DNA from: Novosphingobium taihuense
GTDB lineage: Bacteria; Pseudomonadota; Alphaproteobacteria; Sphingomonadales; Sphingomonadaceae
Direction of reading: 5' to 3'
NCBI RefSeq assembly: GCF_007830315.1
Contig: NZ_VLKJ01000007.1
Location: forward strand, 178,438-242,437
Length of the DNA stretch: 64,000 nt
The stretch's first letter is position 1. Each line of letters starts with the position of its first letter. Made by a program: the position numbers and the translations under genes. The notes under the pieces are model-generated. The model was not told the origin of the DNA. It saw nothing but the letters and a program-made list of their open reading frames with translations, and did no database searches. This document shows positions 35,393 to 43,542 of this stretch, in pieces.

Positions 35393-37377
35393 GTCACGCT
35401 TACGCTGTCTCTGCGCATGCGCCAGTAAGCGTAGGCGATGATCCCGGCAAAGGCGAAGATGCCGACAGGGAGCGCGGCAGGGAAGCCGTCACCTATGGCG
35501 AGGGCGTCGGGATTGTCAGTCCCGGCGACGATTGCCGCGTAGGCGATATTGAAAAGGCTATCGCCGACGATCAGGCCGGTTGCGGTGAGCACGCCCATCC
35601 GCTCGGCAAACTCGGGCGCGGACTGTCGCGCGGCCCACTTGTTGTAATGGTGGCCAAGGATGGCGCCGACGATAACCATCGCGGTCACCTGCGTCGGCAG
35701 GTACATGCCCATGCCCACGGCCAGCGGAGGGAGCGACCCGCGCCCTGCACGCTTCAGCAGTTCGTCAACGAACACCACGCCCGCGCCGATGGCAGCACCG
35801 AGACCGACGAGATACCAGTCGAGACTGCCGCCGAGCACACCCTGTGCGATGGCCGAGATGAGCGAGGCTTGCGGAGCGGAAAGCGCGTTCTCCCCAGCCC
35901 CGGGCGCGCCTTGGAAGCCGAAGGTGGAGTTGAGCAAGTCCAGAATCGGCGGGATCACCAGTGCGCCGAACAGCACGCCGAGGATCAGGGCCACCTGCTG
36001 TCGCCACGGCGTCGCGCCGACGAGTTGGCCAGTCTTGAGGTCCTGCAGGTTGTCATTGGAAATCGTGGCGACGCCGAAGACTATGGCGGTCACGAAGAGC
36101 GCGAAGGCGACTAGCGCCTTGGTGTCTGCTTCGCTGCCCCCTTGCCCGAACAGGCCGAGCAGCAAAAGCGAGATGCCGAGCGCGGCAAGAATGCCCACGC
36201 CAGAGATCGGGCTGTTCGACGCGCCGATGAGCCCCGCCATGTAGCCGCAGACCGACGCGATGATGATGCCTGCCACCAGCACGTAGATAACTGAAGCCGT
36301 CAAAGTCAGGCCGAGAGCGCCTGCCACCGGGCCACCTACGGCGAAGTCCGCAAGCAGCAGGGCTATCGGGACCATTGCGAGGATAATCGTGCCACCAACT
36401 ATGCCGATCGGAATGTCGCGCTCGGTCAGTTCGAGGCTGGCCATTCCGGCTCCGCTACGAGCGCGATTGGCGGCGATGGCAGCGGTGATGCCGCGCACGA
36501 TCGGGCCAATCACGCGCAGGAGAGTCCAGATCGCGGCGATGCCGATAGTCCCTGCGCCGATGAAGCGGATCTTCTGGCGGAACACTGTGCCGATGAAGTC
36601 AGCCAGTTCCGTCCCAGCGGGAATTCCCCCTGCCGTCAGTTGCGGGAGGAGTACGCCGAAGCTGATGACGATGCCCACGAGCATCGCAATACCGACGGCG
36701 AGCCCGACAAGATGCCCCACACCGACTAGAGCAAGCGAGAGACCACCGAACAGCATCGATCCGCCCGAGCCGACCTTGAACGCGCCGCCCACTTCCTCGA
36801 CTGCGAGCTTCATCTTGGCGAGCAACGGATAGAGTGCAGCCAGCAGGCCTCCGGCAGTTACGGCAGCGAGGCCCTTGCGGTTCTCCTCCGCTCCGCCCAC
36901 ACCAGCGCCAACCTTGAGCACTTCCGCGGCGGCGACGCCTTCGGGGTATGGCAGGTCCGAGCCTGTCACCAGCGCGCGGCGCAGAGGGACCGAGTACATC
37001 ACACCGAGGATGCCACCGACCGCGATGACCGCGACCGATTCCCAATATGGGAAGTCCACCCACCACCCTACCATGACGAGGCCGGGCAAGACGAAGACGA
37101 TAGCCGAGAGCGTGCCCGCAGAGCTGGCGATGGTCTGGACGATGTTGTTTTCCTGGATGGTCGTCCCGGAAAAGGCGCGCAGCACGGCCATTGAAATCAC
37201 GGCTGCGGGAATCGACGTCGCAAACGTCAGGCCGATGCGCAGGCCCAGATAGACGTTGGCGGCGGTGAACACGACCGTGAGGATCGCGCCCAGCACCACG
37301 CCGCGAAGTGTCAGTTCCCTTGGGGCAATTCCGCTCATTCGTGCTCCGTGCGCTGAAACAGAACTTCTGTCTTGCAC
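35389..37377 (-). CDS. OPT family oligopeptide/metal-chelate transporter
   Basis: 662 residues with about 14-16 hydrophobic segments. OPT features are the first helix pair (LTLRGVVLGAILTVVFTAANVYLGL), the EGVAAAEVLK segment after the second, and SNDNLQDLKTGQLVGATPW in the middle. This bacterial OPT group imports small peptides or siderophore-like chelates by proton symport. The substrate is unknown. It ends convergent with the small secreted protein. Confidence 0.9.
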   Translation of the reverse strand: MQDRSSVSAHGARMSGIAPRELTLRGVVLGAILTVVFTAANVYLGLRIGLTFATSIPAAVISMAVLRAFSGTTIQENNIVQTIASSAGTLSAIVFVLPGLVMVGWWVDFPYWESVAVIAVGGILGVMYSVPLRRALVTGSDLPYPEGVAAAEVLKVGAGVGGAEENRKGLAAVTAGGLLAALYPLLAKMKLAVEEVGGAFKVGSGGSMLFGGLSLALVGVGHLVGLAVGIAMLVGIVISFGVLLPQLTAGGIPAGTELADFIGTVFRQKIRFIGAGTIGIAAIWTLLRVIGPIVRGITAAIAANRARSGAGMASLELTERDIPIGIVGGTIILAMVPIALLLADFAVGGPVAGALGLTLTASVIYVLVAGIIIASVCGYMAGLIGASNSPISGVGILAALGISLLLLGLFGQGGSEADTKALVAFALFVTAIVFGVATISNDNLQDLKTGQLVGATPWRQQVALILGVLFGALVIPPILDLLNSTFGFQGAPGAGENALSAPQASLISAIAQGVLGGSLDWYLVGLGAAIGAGVVFVDELLKRAGRGSLPPLAVGMGMYLPTQVTAMVIVGAILGHHYNKWAARQSAPEFAERMGVLTATGLIVGDSLFNIAYAAIVAGTDNPDALAIGDGFPAALPVGIFAFAGIIAYAYWRMRRDSVSVT

Positions 37378-37402
37378 GGGCAGCCGCGCATGGGAAGCCG
37401 CA

Positions 37403-38560
37403 TCAGCTTACAAACGAAACCTTCGTCGAGCCCGAGACCATTTGAGCAAGGCGCGCAGCGTCCCAGTTCGTCAGGCGCACGCAGCCGTGGCTTTCAGCTC
37501 GGCCGATTGTCTGCGGTTCGGGCGTGCCGTGGATTCCATAATGCTCCTTCGACAAGTCGATCCACACCACGCCGACGGGGCCATTCGGGCCAGGAGGAAG
37601 AAGATGCTCTCCCTTGCTGTCGGGCACGTCCCAGAACAGACTGGCATCATAGGAGAACTCAGGGTTGTATGACTTGCCGTTGATCTTCCAGTCGCCGAGC
37701 GGGAGCGGATCCTTCTCCGATCCGGTCGTAACCGTGAACACGGCAACGAGCTTGTCGGCCTTGTCGTAGGCCATGAGCGTACCCTTGGACTTGCTGACCA
37801 CGATCCGTGCTGCTTCAGGTTGTGCATCGCTGACGCCCAGCGTCGCCAGTGTTGAAAGCCAGCCCTTGTTCTCGACCCTGGAAGGATCGATGCGATTGCC
37901 TCCGGTGTTTGGTACGCGAAGTTGAGTACCGGCGCGATAGGGCTCGGGCGGAAGCGGATTGGCCGTTGGCGGACTAAGTGCGCCGCGCTCCTTGGCAGCG
38001 TTCGCGCGCGCTTCTGCCTGCCGGGCGATCGTCGGATTAAGGCCACGGAGAACCTCTGGTGTCGTGTGGAAGCGCTCTGCCAGCTTTTCTTCCAGCGAGG
38101 TGTATCCGATTTCCGGAAGCTTGGCCTGCTGCGCGGGATCCTTGGGCAATGGCTCGAAGCGCCCCGCAGCGAAGTCATCAGGGATCGTGACAACACGCGT
38201 TGCCGCGATGTTCGACCATTGCGCGAGCGCCTGCATTGTCGGCGCATCAAACTTGCCTGTCACCGGCAAGCCGTTCGCCTTCTGGAAACCGCTGACAGCA
38301 TTCGTTGTCGAAAGACCAGTCTTGCCGTCGATCACGCCAGGCGAGAAACCAAGGCGTTCGAGCACGACTTGCGCTTGCATCACCGGCCTTGCGGCATCTT
38401 CAGTCGCTGCGGGTTGCCCCGGTGCCGGATCTTTCGAGGCCATCGGAACAACGAAGGCGGGAGCCGCTGCAACTGCTTCAGTCGGGGCGGGATCGGGCTT
38501 CTGGGAATTACAGGCGGTCAGCGCAAGGGCAGCAAGCGCGGCAGCAGAGAAACGGGGCAT
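37403..38560 (-). CDS. L,D-transpeptidase lipoprotein with peptidoglycan-binding domain
   Basis: 385 residues. The N terminus is a lipoprotein signal (AALALTAC, lipidated Cys at about 17). A PG_binding_1 domain follows at about 65-110 (LERLGFSPGVIDGKTG), then a linker and a LysM-like region, and a C-terminal YkuD domain with HGTPEPQTIGRAESHGCVRL, where Cys is the nucleophile. It forms 3-3 crosslinks or attaches proteins to peptidoglycan in the periplasm. Confidence 0.9.
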   Translation of the reverse strand: MPRFSAAALAALALTACNSQKPDPAPTEAVAAAPAFVVPMASKDPAPGQPAATEDAARPVMQAQVVLERLGFSPGVIDGKTGLSTTNAVSGFQKANGLPVTGKFDAPTMQALAQWSNIAATRVVTIPDDFAAGRFEPLPKDPAQQAKLPEIGYTSLEEKLAERFHTTPEVLRGLNPTIARQAEARANAAKERGALSPPTANPLPPEPYRAGTQLRVPNTGGNRIDPSRVENKGWLSTLATLGVSDAQPEAARIVVSKSKGTLMAYDKADKLVAVFTVTTGSEKDPLPLGDWKINGKSYNPEFSYDASLFWDVPDSKGEHLLPPGPNGPVGVVWIDLSKEHYGIHGTPEPQTIGRAESHGCVRLTNWDAARLAQMVSGSTKVSFVS

Positions 38561-38615
38561 CAGGATTCCATCATGGTTTCCCGGACAGAACCCCCTGCCC
38601 CCTCAGGTCGTTCCC

Positions 38616-39260
38616 TCAACCTTCTTCGTTCACGCGTGGATTGGCGCGGATGGCTTCAAAGAAGGCGGCGACGTTTGCCGCTTCGTCACCGTTCCACACG
38701 GCATTGCTCACTGCGAGGAAGTCAGCGCCTGCCTGAACCAGCGGGCCACAATTGGCAGGCGTGATGCCACCAATGGCAACGCAGGGCAGTTCGAAGATCG
38801 ACTGCCACCATTCAAGCAGGTCAAGACCGGCAACGTGCTTGGTGTCCTTGGTGCTCGACGGGAAGAAAGCGCCAAACGCAACATAATCGGCACCCGCATC
38901 GCCAGCGTCCATCGCCATGTGGCGGCTGTCATGGCAGGTAACGCCGATCTGGGCGTTGCGACCTAGCCGATCACGAGCGTCCTTTACGTCGCCATCGTCC
39001 TGACCCAGGTGGACGCCGTCAGCTCCGAGGCGCTTGGTCAGACTGATGGAATCGTTGACAATGAAGGCCACGTCCCGGTCCGCGCAGATGCGTTGGAGCG
39101 GCTCGGCAAGAGCCGCTGCGGCGTGCTCATCAATGCCCTTCACCCGGAACTGGAACGCAGCAACGGGACCGGCATCCAGTGCCCGTGCGAGCCTGTCAGG
39201 AAAGGTGCCGCCGACGTCGAGCGGGGAGATCAGGTAGAGTTCGGAGGATAGCTTGGCCAT
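38616..39260 (-). CDS. thiE: Thiamine-phosphate synthase
   Basis: 214 residues from the ATG at 39260 (MAKLSSELYLISP). The frame extends to 39296 without improving the match. TIM-barrel motifs are FQFRVKG, VNDS, GVHLGQDDGDV, VTCHD, DYVAFGAFFPSSTK and AIGGITPAN. It couples HMP-pyrophosphate and thiazole phosphate to thiamine monophosphate. There are no other thi genes and no THI riboswitch nearby, so it stands alone. Confidence 0.9.
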   Translation of the reverse strand: MAKLSSELYLISPLDVGGTFPDRLARALDAGPVAAFQFRVKGIDEHAAAALAEPLQRICADRDVAFIVNDSISLTKRLGADGVHLGQDDGDVKDARDRLGRNAQIGVTCHDSRHMAMDAGDAGADYVAFGAFFPSSTKDTKHVAGLDLLEWWQSIFELPCVAIGGITPANCGPLVQAGADFLAVSNAVWNGDEAANVAAFFEAIRANPRVNEEG

Positions 39261-39340
39261 GGCGGGCGCCTTATAGCCTCGAAGCCCAAGCTGCAATGTC
39301 GGTTCCGGAACGGTTCATGCGCCGACCGCATTGTCGGAGC

Positions 39341-39703
39341 ATGACGAAAACACTCCTTGCCCTGATCCCCGCTATCGCGCTCGCTTCCTGCGCCGTGATT
39401 CCCAAGGTCGAACGCAGCGACGGCTTCGCAATGATCGGCGAAACCACACTGGTCGGCAGCACCAAGGTTCGGCCAGATGCCCTGATCGAAGACAGTCGCT
39501 GCCCGATGAACGCGCGCTGCGTCTGGGCCGGACGGGTGATCGTCGAGGCCACGGTCATGCGTGGGGGGACCTTCGAAACCCGCAGATTTACCTTGGGCGA
39601 ACCGTCGGATGGGCTGATGCTCGATACGGTCGAACCGGGTCGGATGACCGATACGCAGCTCGAGGCTGCGGATTACCGTTTCCACTTCAGCGTGGCCCGA
39701 TGA
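39341..39703 (+). CDS. Small putative lipoprotein
   Basis: 120 residues from the ATG at 39341. The lipobox LASC is at about 14-17 (MTKTLLALIPAIALASCAV). The mature domain has two further Cys (SRCPMNARCVWAGRV) and beta-rich sequence, as in small envelope proteins of unknown function. Transcribed divergently from thiE. A GC-rich hairpin follows. Confidence 0.72.
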   Translation: MTKTLLALIPAIALASCAVIPKVERSDGFAMIGETTLVGSTKVRPDALIEDSRCPMNARCVWAGRVIVEATVMRGGTFETRRFTLGEPSDGLMLDTVEPGRMTDTQLEAADYRFHFSVAR

Positions 39704-39707
39704 AAAC

Positions 39708-39737
39708 GCCCCGCCCCGGCTGTGCCGGTGGCGGGGC
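39708..39737. terminator. Bidirectional terminator between lipoprotein gene and aldolase gene
   Basis: GCCCCGCC/GGCGGGGC (one bulge) with an inner CCGGC/GCCGG stem. It is flanked by AAAA on one side and CTTTCC on the other, between convergent genes. Confidence 0.7.
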
Positions 39738-39766
39738 GGCCTTTCCGTCCTCTCAAACGGTAACTT

Positions 39767-40672
39767 TTACGCGGCCACGAGGGTCTTCTGCGTTGAACCG
39801 GTGTAGATTTCGTCAATCGCAGCGCCAAGAGCAGCGTCGAACTCAGCGTCCGTCATCTGGTGACGCAGATCTTCGAGAAGGGCACGGCTGAAGCTCGCAA
39901 TGATGCCGGTGTTCTTGGCGAGCTCTACGCAAGCCTCGGGACGCTTGTAGCCACCCGAAAGCGCGACGACGCGCAGCACCTTGGGGTGCGCAACCAGCGG
40001 ATCGAACGTGCAAGGTACGATCGGAAGCGAGAGCTTGAGCATGACCTGCGTGCCCTCGGGCAGGGCATCGAGGGCCTTGAGGATTTCGTCGAGCAGGATC
40101 GCGTCGCACTCGGCGCGGGTCTCGCTCTTGATGTTCACTTCGGGCTCAATGATCGGCATCATGCCGTGGCTGAGCACCTGCTTGCCCACTTCGAATTGCT
40201 GGGCGACGACGGCGGCAATGCCTTCACGGTTGGCCGAGTTGATGACCGAACGCTCCTTGGTGCCATAGACGCCCATGGCCTTCGAACGGGTCAGAAGATC
40301 GTCGAGCGTCGGCATTGGCTTCATCAGTTGAACGCCGTTGGCTTCATCTTCGAGGCCCTTGTCGATCTTGATGAAAGGCACCACGCCCTTTTCGATCAGC
40401 GCCTGCGGAACCGACTTGCCATCCACAGTCCCGTCCATGGTGCGTTCGAACAGGATCGCGCCGATCACCTTGTCGCCATGGAAAACGTCGGACCGGATGA
40501 TGCGCGCGCGCATATCGTGGATCAGGCCGAACATTTCCTCTTCGGTGGTCCAGGCATCTTCGGTCACACCGTACCCCGCCAGCGCCTTTGGCGTTGACCC
40601 GCCTGACTGGTCAAGAGCGGCAATGAAGCCATTTCCGGAGGCCATCTTCGCGGTCATTTCGGTCGTGTTCAT
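39767..40672 (-). CDS. fda: Class I fructose-bisphosphate aldolase (Staphylococcus-like)
   Basis: 301 residues. Schiff-base class I aldolase of the short bacterial type: GFIAALDQSGGSTPKAL at the N terminus, FIKIDKGLEDE, MLKLSLPIVP and ALSGGYKR. It is metal-independent, unlike the class II enzyme common in proteobacteria. It interconverts fructose 1,6-bisphosphate with GAP and DHAP. It follows pgk in the tkt-gap-pgk-aldolase cluster but has its own promoter region with two palindromes, and a terminator separates it from pgk. Confidence 0.92.
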   Translation of the reverse strand: MNTTEMTAKMASGNGFIAALDQSGGSTPKALAGYGVTEDAWTTEEEMFGLIHDMRARIIRSDVFHGDKVIGAILFERTMDGTVDGKSVPQALIEKGVVPFIKIDKGLEDEANGVQLMKPMPTLDDLLTRSKAMGVYGTKERSVINSANREGIAAVVAQQFEVGKQVLSHGMMPIIEPEVNIKSETRAECDAILLDEILKALDALPEGTQVMLKLSLPIVPCTFDPLVAHPKVLRVVALSGGYKRPEACVELAKNTGIIASFSRALLEDLRHQMTDAEFDAALGAAIDEIYTGSTQKTLVAA

Positions 40673-40700
40673 CAGCCCGTCCTGTTCTGGCGGAAAGCCC

Positions 40701-40729
40701 GGAATACCGGCTCCGCATACCTATGCGCA
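40701..40729 (-). promoter_or_regulatory. Candidate promoter of the aldolase gene, with overlapping palindrome
   Basis: Read on the minus strand TTGCGC (40729-40724), a 17-bp spacer and TATTCC (40706-40701). The palindrome CGCATACCTATGCG at 40714-40727 covers the spacer and part of the -35. An operator in this position would repress by occlusion. Inference from position only. Confidence 0.45.
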
Positions 40730-40806
40730 AATGCGCCTTAAAAAGACGCTCAGCGTTTGAAGCGAGCGTCCGAACTGGCGCATTCCTATGCGGATACGCG
40801 CCATAA
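40714..40806. repeat. Two palindromic direct repeats upstream of the aldolase gene
   Basis: Copy A, 40714-40741, and copy B, 40779-40806, match at 23 of 28 positions and lie 65 bp apart (about six helical turns). Each begins with a 14-bp palindrome: CGCATACCTATGCG (perfect) in A and CGCATTCCTATGCG (one mismatch) in B. This is the usual layout of paired operator sites. Confidence 0.6.
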
Positions 40807-40838
40807 AGGAGCGCGTGCCGCAGTGCAACACGCGCTCC
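40805..40838 (-). terminator. Intrinsic terminator of pgk
   Basis: On the minus strand GGAGCGCGTG, an 11-nt loop and CACGCGCTCC are followed by TTTA. It lies 9-42 bp after the pgk stop. Confidence 0.85.
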
Positions 40839-40846
40839 AGAATTTT

Positions 40847-42034
40847 TTACGCTTCGAGAGCGGCTACGCCAGGAAGCACCTTGCCTTCCATCCATTCAAG
40901 GAAGGCACCGCCTGCGGTCGAAACGTAGGAGAAATCGGCTGCAACGCCGGCATGGTTCAGTGCTGCAACGGTATCGCCGCCACCTGCTACAGAAACCAGC
41001 GACCCCTCCTTGGTCAACGCGGCTGCTGTTTTCGCGAGAGCAACCGTTGCGGTGTCGAAAGGCTCGGTCTCGAACGCACCCATCGGTCCGTTCCAGACAA
41101 GCGTACGGCAGGTCTTGAGCGCATCGGCCAGCGCTTCAACGGCAGCAGGCCCGACATCGAGGATCATCTCGTCGGCGGCCACTTCGTGCACGTTGCAGGT
41201 GCGAAGCGAAGGCGGATTGGCGGCGAACTCCTTCGATACGACGACATCGTAAGGCAGATGCACGGTGCAGCCAGCCTTGTCGGCGTTGTCGAGAATCTCT
41301 TCGGCGGTGGCCTTGAGATCATGCTCGCACAGCGACTTGCCGACATTGACCCCGCGCGCGGCGAGGAAGGTGTTGGCCATGCCGCCGCCGATGATGAGGT
41401 GATCAACCTTCGAAACAAGGTGCTTGAGTACGTCGAGTTTGGTAGAAACCTTGGCCCCGCCCACTACTGCGGCAACCGGACGCTCCGGTTCGCCCAGTGC
41501 TTTCTGCAGCGCCTTGAGTTCAGCCTCCATTGCACGGCCGGCATAGGCCGGAAGCTTGTGAGCAAGGCCCTCGGTTGAAGCGTGCGCACGGTGGGCCGCA
41601 GAAAAGGCGTCGTTGACGTAGATGTCGCCAAGGCTTGCGAAGCGCTCGATCACCGCAGGATCGTTTTTCTCTTCGCCGCCGAAGAAGCGGGTGTTTTCCA
41701 GAACGGCAATCGCGCCGGGCTCGAGTGCCGCAACCGCAGCCTTGTCGCCTTCCCAGTCAATGTAGCTGACAGCACGACCCAGCACGTGCGAGAGCGGTTG
41801 TGCGAGCTTCTTAAGCGAGAACTCTTCGGAGGGCTGCCCCTTGGGGCGACCGAAGTGGGCGAGAACGAGGACCTTGGCACCCTTGTCCGACAGTTCGTTG
41901 AGCGTCGCGATCGTGGCGCGCAGGCGGGTGTCGTCGGTAACGACGCCATCGGCCATCGGCACATTGAGGTCTTCGCGCACCAGCACCGTCTTGCCGGTCA
42001 GGTCGCCGATGTCGTCAAGCGTCTTGAAGCTCAT
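40847..42034 (-). CDS. pgk: Phosphoglycerate kinase
   Basis: 395 residues from the ATG at 42034 ([19 protein letters not shown]). The open frame runs upstream into the MOSC gene, but the extra sequence is antisense-like. Motifs: [37 protein letters not shown] and the ATP-binding [11 protein letters not shown]. It converts 1,3-bisphosphoglycerate to 3-phosphoglycerate. The ATG overlaps the MOSC stop by 4 bp. Confidence 0.96.
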   Translation of the reverse strand: MSFKTLDDIGDLTGKTVLVREDLNVPMADGVVTDDTRLRATIATLNELSDKGAKVLVLAHFGRPKGQPSEEFSLKKLAQPLSHVLGRAVSYIDWEGDKAAVAALEPGAIAVLENTRFFGGEEKNDPAVIERFASLGDIYVNDAFSAAHRAHASTEGLAHKLPAYAGRAMEAELKALQKALGEPERPVAAVVGGAKVSTKLDVLKHLVSKVDHLIIGGGMANTFLAARGVNVGKSLCEHDLKATAEEILDNADKAGCTVHLPYDVVVSKEFAANPPSLRTCNVHEVAADEMILDVGPAAVEALADALKTCRTLVWNGPMGAFETEPFDTATVALAKTAAALTKEGSLVSVAGGGDTVAALNHAGVAADFSYVSTAGGAFLEWMEGKVLPGVAALEA

Positions 42035-42501
42035 TCCTCGATCCTCACTTCGTCGCCAATGGCAATATCGCCATCGCTGATGACCCGGCCGAGCACGCCG
42101 CCACGCCAGTCTGGCATGAGCGCGAGTTTCAGACCGGGGTGGATTTCGTCCATGCGGTTGCACGGGTCGCATTCGCAGGTCGTTTCGATGCGCAGGCTCT
42201 GGCCGATGGCAATGATCTTGCCAGCTTCACGCGGAAGCCGAATGCCCTGCACGAGCAGATTTGCCCTTCGGACGTGCCAGAGCAAATCGTGATCGGGCGC
42301 AGGCTGAAGTTCGGCAAGCGCCGCTTCCCAGCTCTCGGCCTCGATCAGAGAGATCTGCCGACGGCCCGACTTGCCGGGACGGATCGCCCCGCGCAGGTCG
42401 CCGCGAACGCCAAGCTCGCGGGTCACTGAAACGTGATCGAGCGTCTCAATGGCTCCACGCGGCCTGTCGTGCCGTGCAATGCCACCGAGACGCCCTCTCA
42501 T
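42031..42501 (-). CDS. MOSC domain-containing protein
   Basis: 156 residues, a stand-alone MOSC domain related to the C terminus of molybdenum cofactor sulphurase ([44 protein letters not shown]). The conserved Cys is in the CDPCNRM stretch. It probably binds Moco or a pyridoxal-like ligand. It sits between gap and pgk with 12-bp and 4-bp junctions, so it is co-expressed with glycolysis. The reason is not known. Confidence 0.85.
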   Translation of the reverse strand: MRGRLGGIARHDRPRGAIETLDHVSVTRELGVRGDLRGAIRPGKSGRRQISLIEAESWEAALAELQPAPDHDLLWHVRRANLLVQGIRLPREAGKIIAIGQSLRIETTCECDPCNRMDEIHPGLKLALMPDWRGGVLGRVISDGDIAIGDEVRIEE

Positions 42502-42513
42502 CTTACCAGGTCC

Positions 42514-43521
42514 TCAGAGGAACTTTGCCATCGCGCCCGCAGTGTCGAGCATGCGGTTGGAGAAGCCCCACTCGTTGTCGTACCACGAAAGGACTCGGAC
42601 CAGCTTGCCTTCGAGAACCGCGGTTTCGAGGCTGTCGATGGTCGACGAGTGCGAATCGTGGTTGAAGTCGATCGAGACCAGCGGCTCTTCGGTGTAGCCG
42701 AGCACGCCCTTAAGAGCGCCTTCGGCCGCTGCCTTGAGGACACCGTTCACTTCTTCAAGCGTGGTGTCGCGCTTGGGCGTGAAGGTCAGGTCGACGACCG
42801 AGACGTTCGGGGTCGGCACGCGGATCGAAGATCCGTCGAGCTTGCCCTTGAGGTCGGGCAGCACTTCACCCACGGCCACGGCAGCACCGGTGCTGGTCGG
42901 GATCATGTTCATCGCGGCGGCACGGGCACGGCGCGGATCGCTGTGGATCTGGTCGAGGATCTTCTGGTCGTTGGTGTACGAGTGGATCGTGGTCATCAGG
43001 CCACGCTCGATACCGATGGCTTCGTGCAGGACCTTGGCCATCGGCGCGAGGCAGTTGGTGGTGCACGATGCGTTCGACACGATCTTGTGGTCAGCGGTCA
43101 GCTTGTCATGGTTCACGCCATAGACAACCGTGAGGTCGACGTTCTTTGCAGGTGCCGAGATCAGCACGCGCTTGGCGCCAGCGTCGATGTGCTTCTGGCC
43201 GCCGTCGCGGTTGGTGAAGAAGCCAGTGCATTCCAGCGCGATGTCGATGCCGTTGGCTGCATGCGGCAGGTTCGCAGGATCGCGCTCTGCCGTAACCTGG
43301 ATGCGCTGGCCATTGACGATCAGGTCATTGCCATCGACCGAAACTTCGCCCGAAAATGCTCCGTGGACGCTGTCGCGCTTGAACAGCAGGGCATTGGCCT
43401 TGGCGTCCGCCAGGTCGTTGATCGAGACCAGCTCAAGGCCGCAATCGGGCCGTTCGAGAATGGCGCGGGCAACATTGCGCCCGATGCGTCCGAAACCGTT
43501 GATTGCAACCTTGATCGCCAT
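42514..43521 (-). CDS. gap: Glyceraldehyde-3-phosphate dehydrogenase, type I
   Basis: 335 residues. NAD-binding [11 protein letters not shown] and the catalytic Cys in [12 protein letters not shown] (about 153) are intact. The phosphate-site residues and WYDNEWG near the C terminus are present. It oxidises GAP to 1,3-bisphosphoglycerate. It begins 21 bp after tkt and is followed 12 bp later by the MOSC gene. Confidence 0.97.
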   Translation of the reverse strand: MAIKVAINGFGRIGRNVARAILERPDCGLELVSINDLADAKANALLFKRDSVHGAFSGEVSVDGNDLIVNGQRIQVTAERDPANLPHAANGIDIALECTGFFTNRDGGQKHIDAGAKRVLISAPAKNVDLTVVYGVNHDKLTADHKIVSNASCTTNCLAPMAKVLHEAIGIERGLMTTIHSYTNDQKILDQIHSDPRRARAAAMNMIPTSTGAAVAVGEVLPDLKGKLDGSSIRVPTPNVSVVDLTFTPKRDTTLEEVNGVLKAAAEGALKGVLGYTEEPLVSIDFNHDSHSSTIDSLETAVLEGKLVRVLSWYDNEWGFSNRMLDTAGAMAKFL

Positions 43522-43542
43522 GTCAGGTGTCTCCTGTTTGAT

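Noticed and set aside
38560..39340. Possible THI riboswitch near thiE
   Set aside because: No THI-box core is recognisable upstream of the 39260 start, and only about 80 bp separates thiE from the divergent lipoprotein gene.
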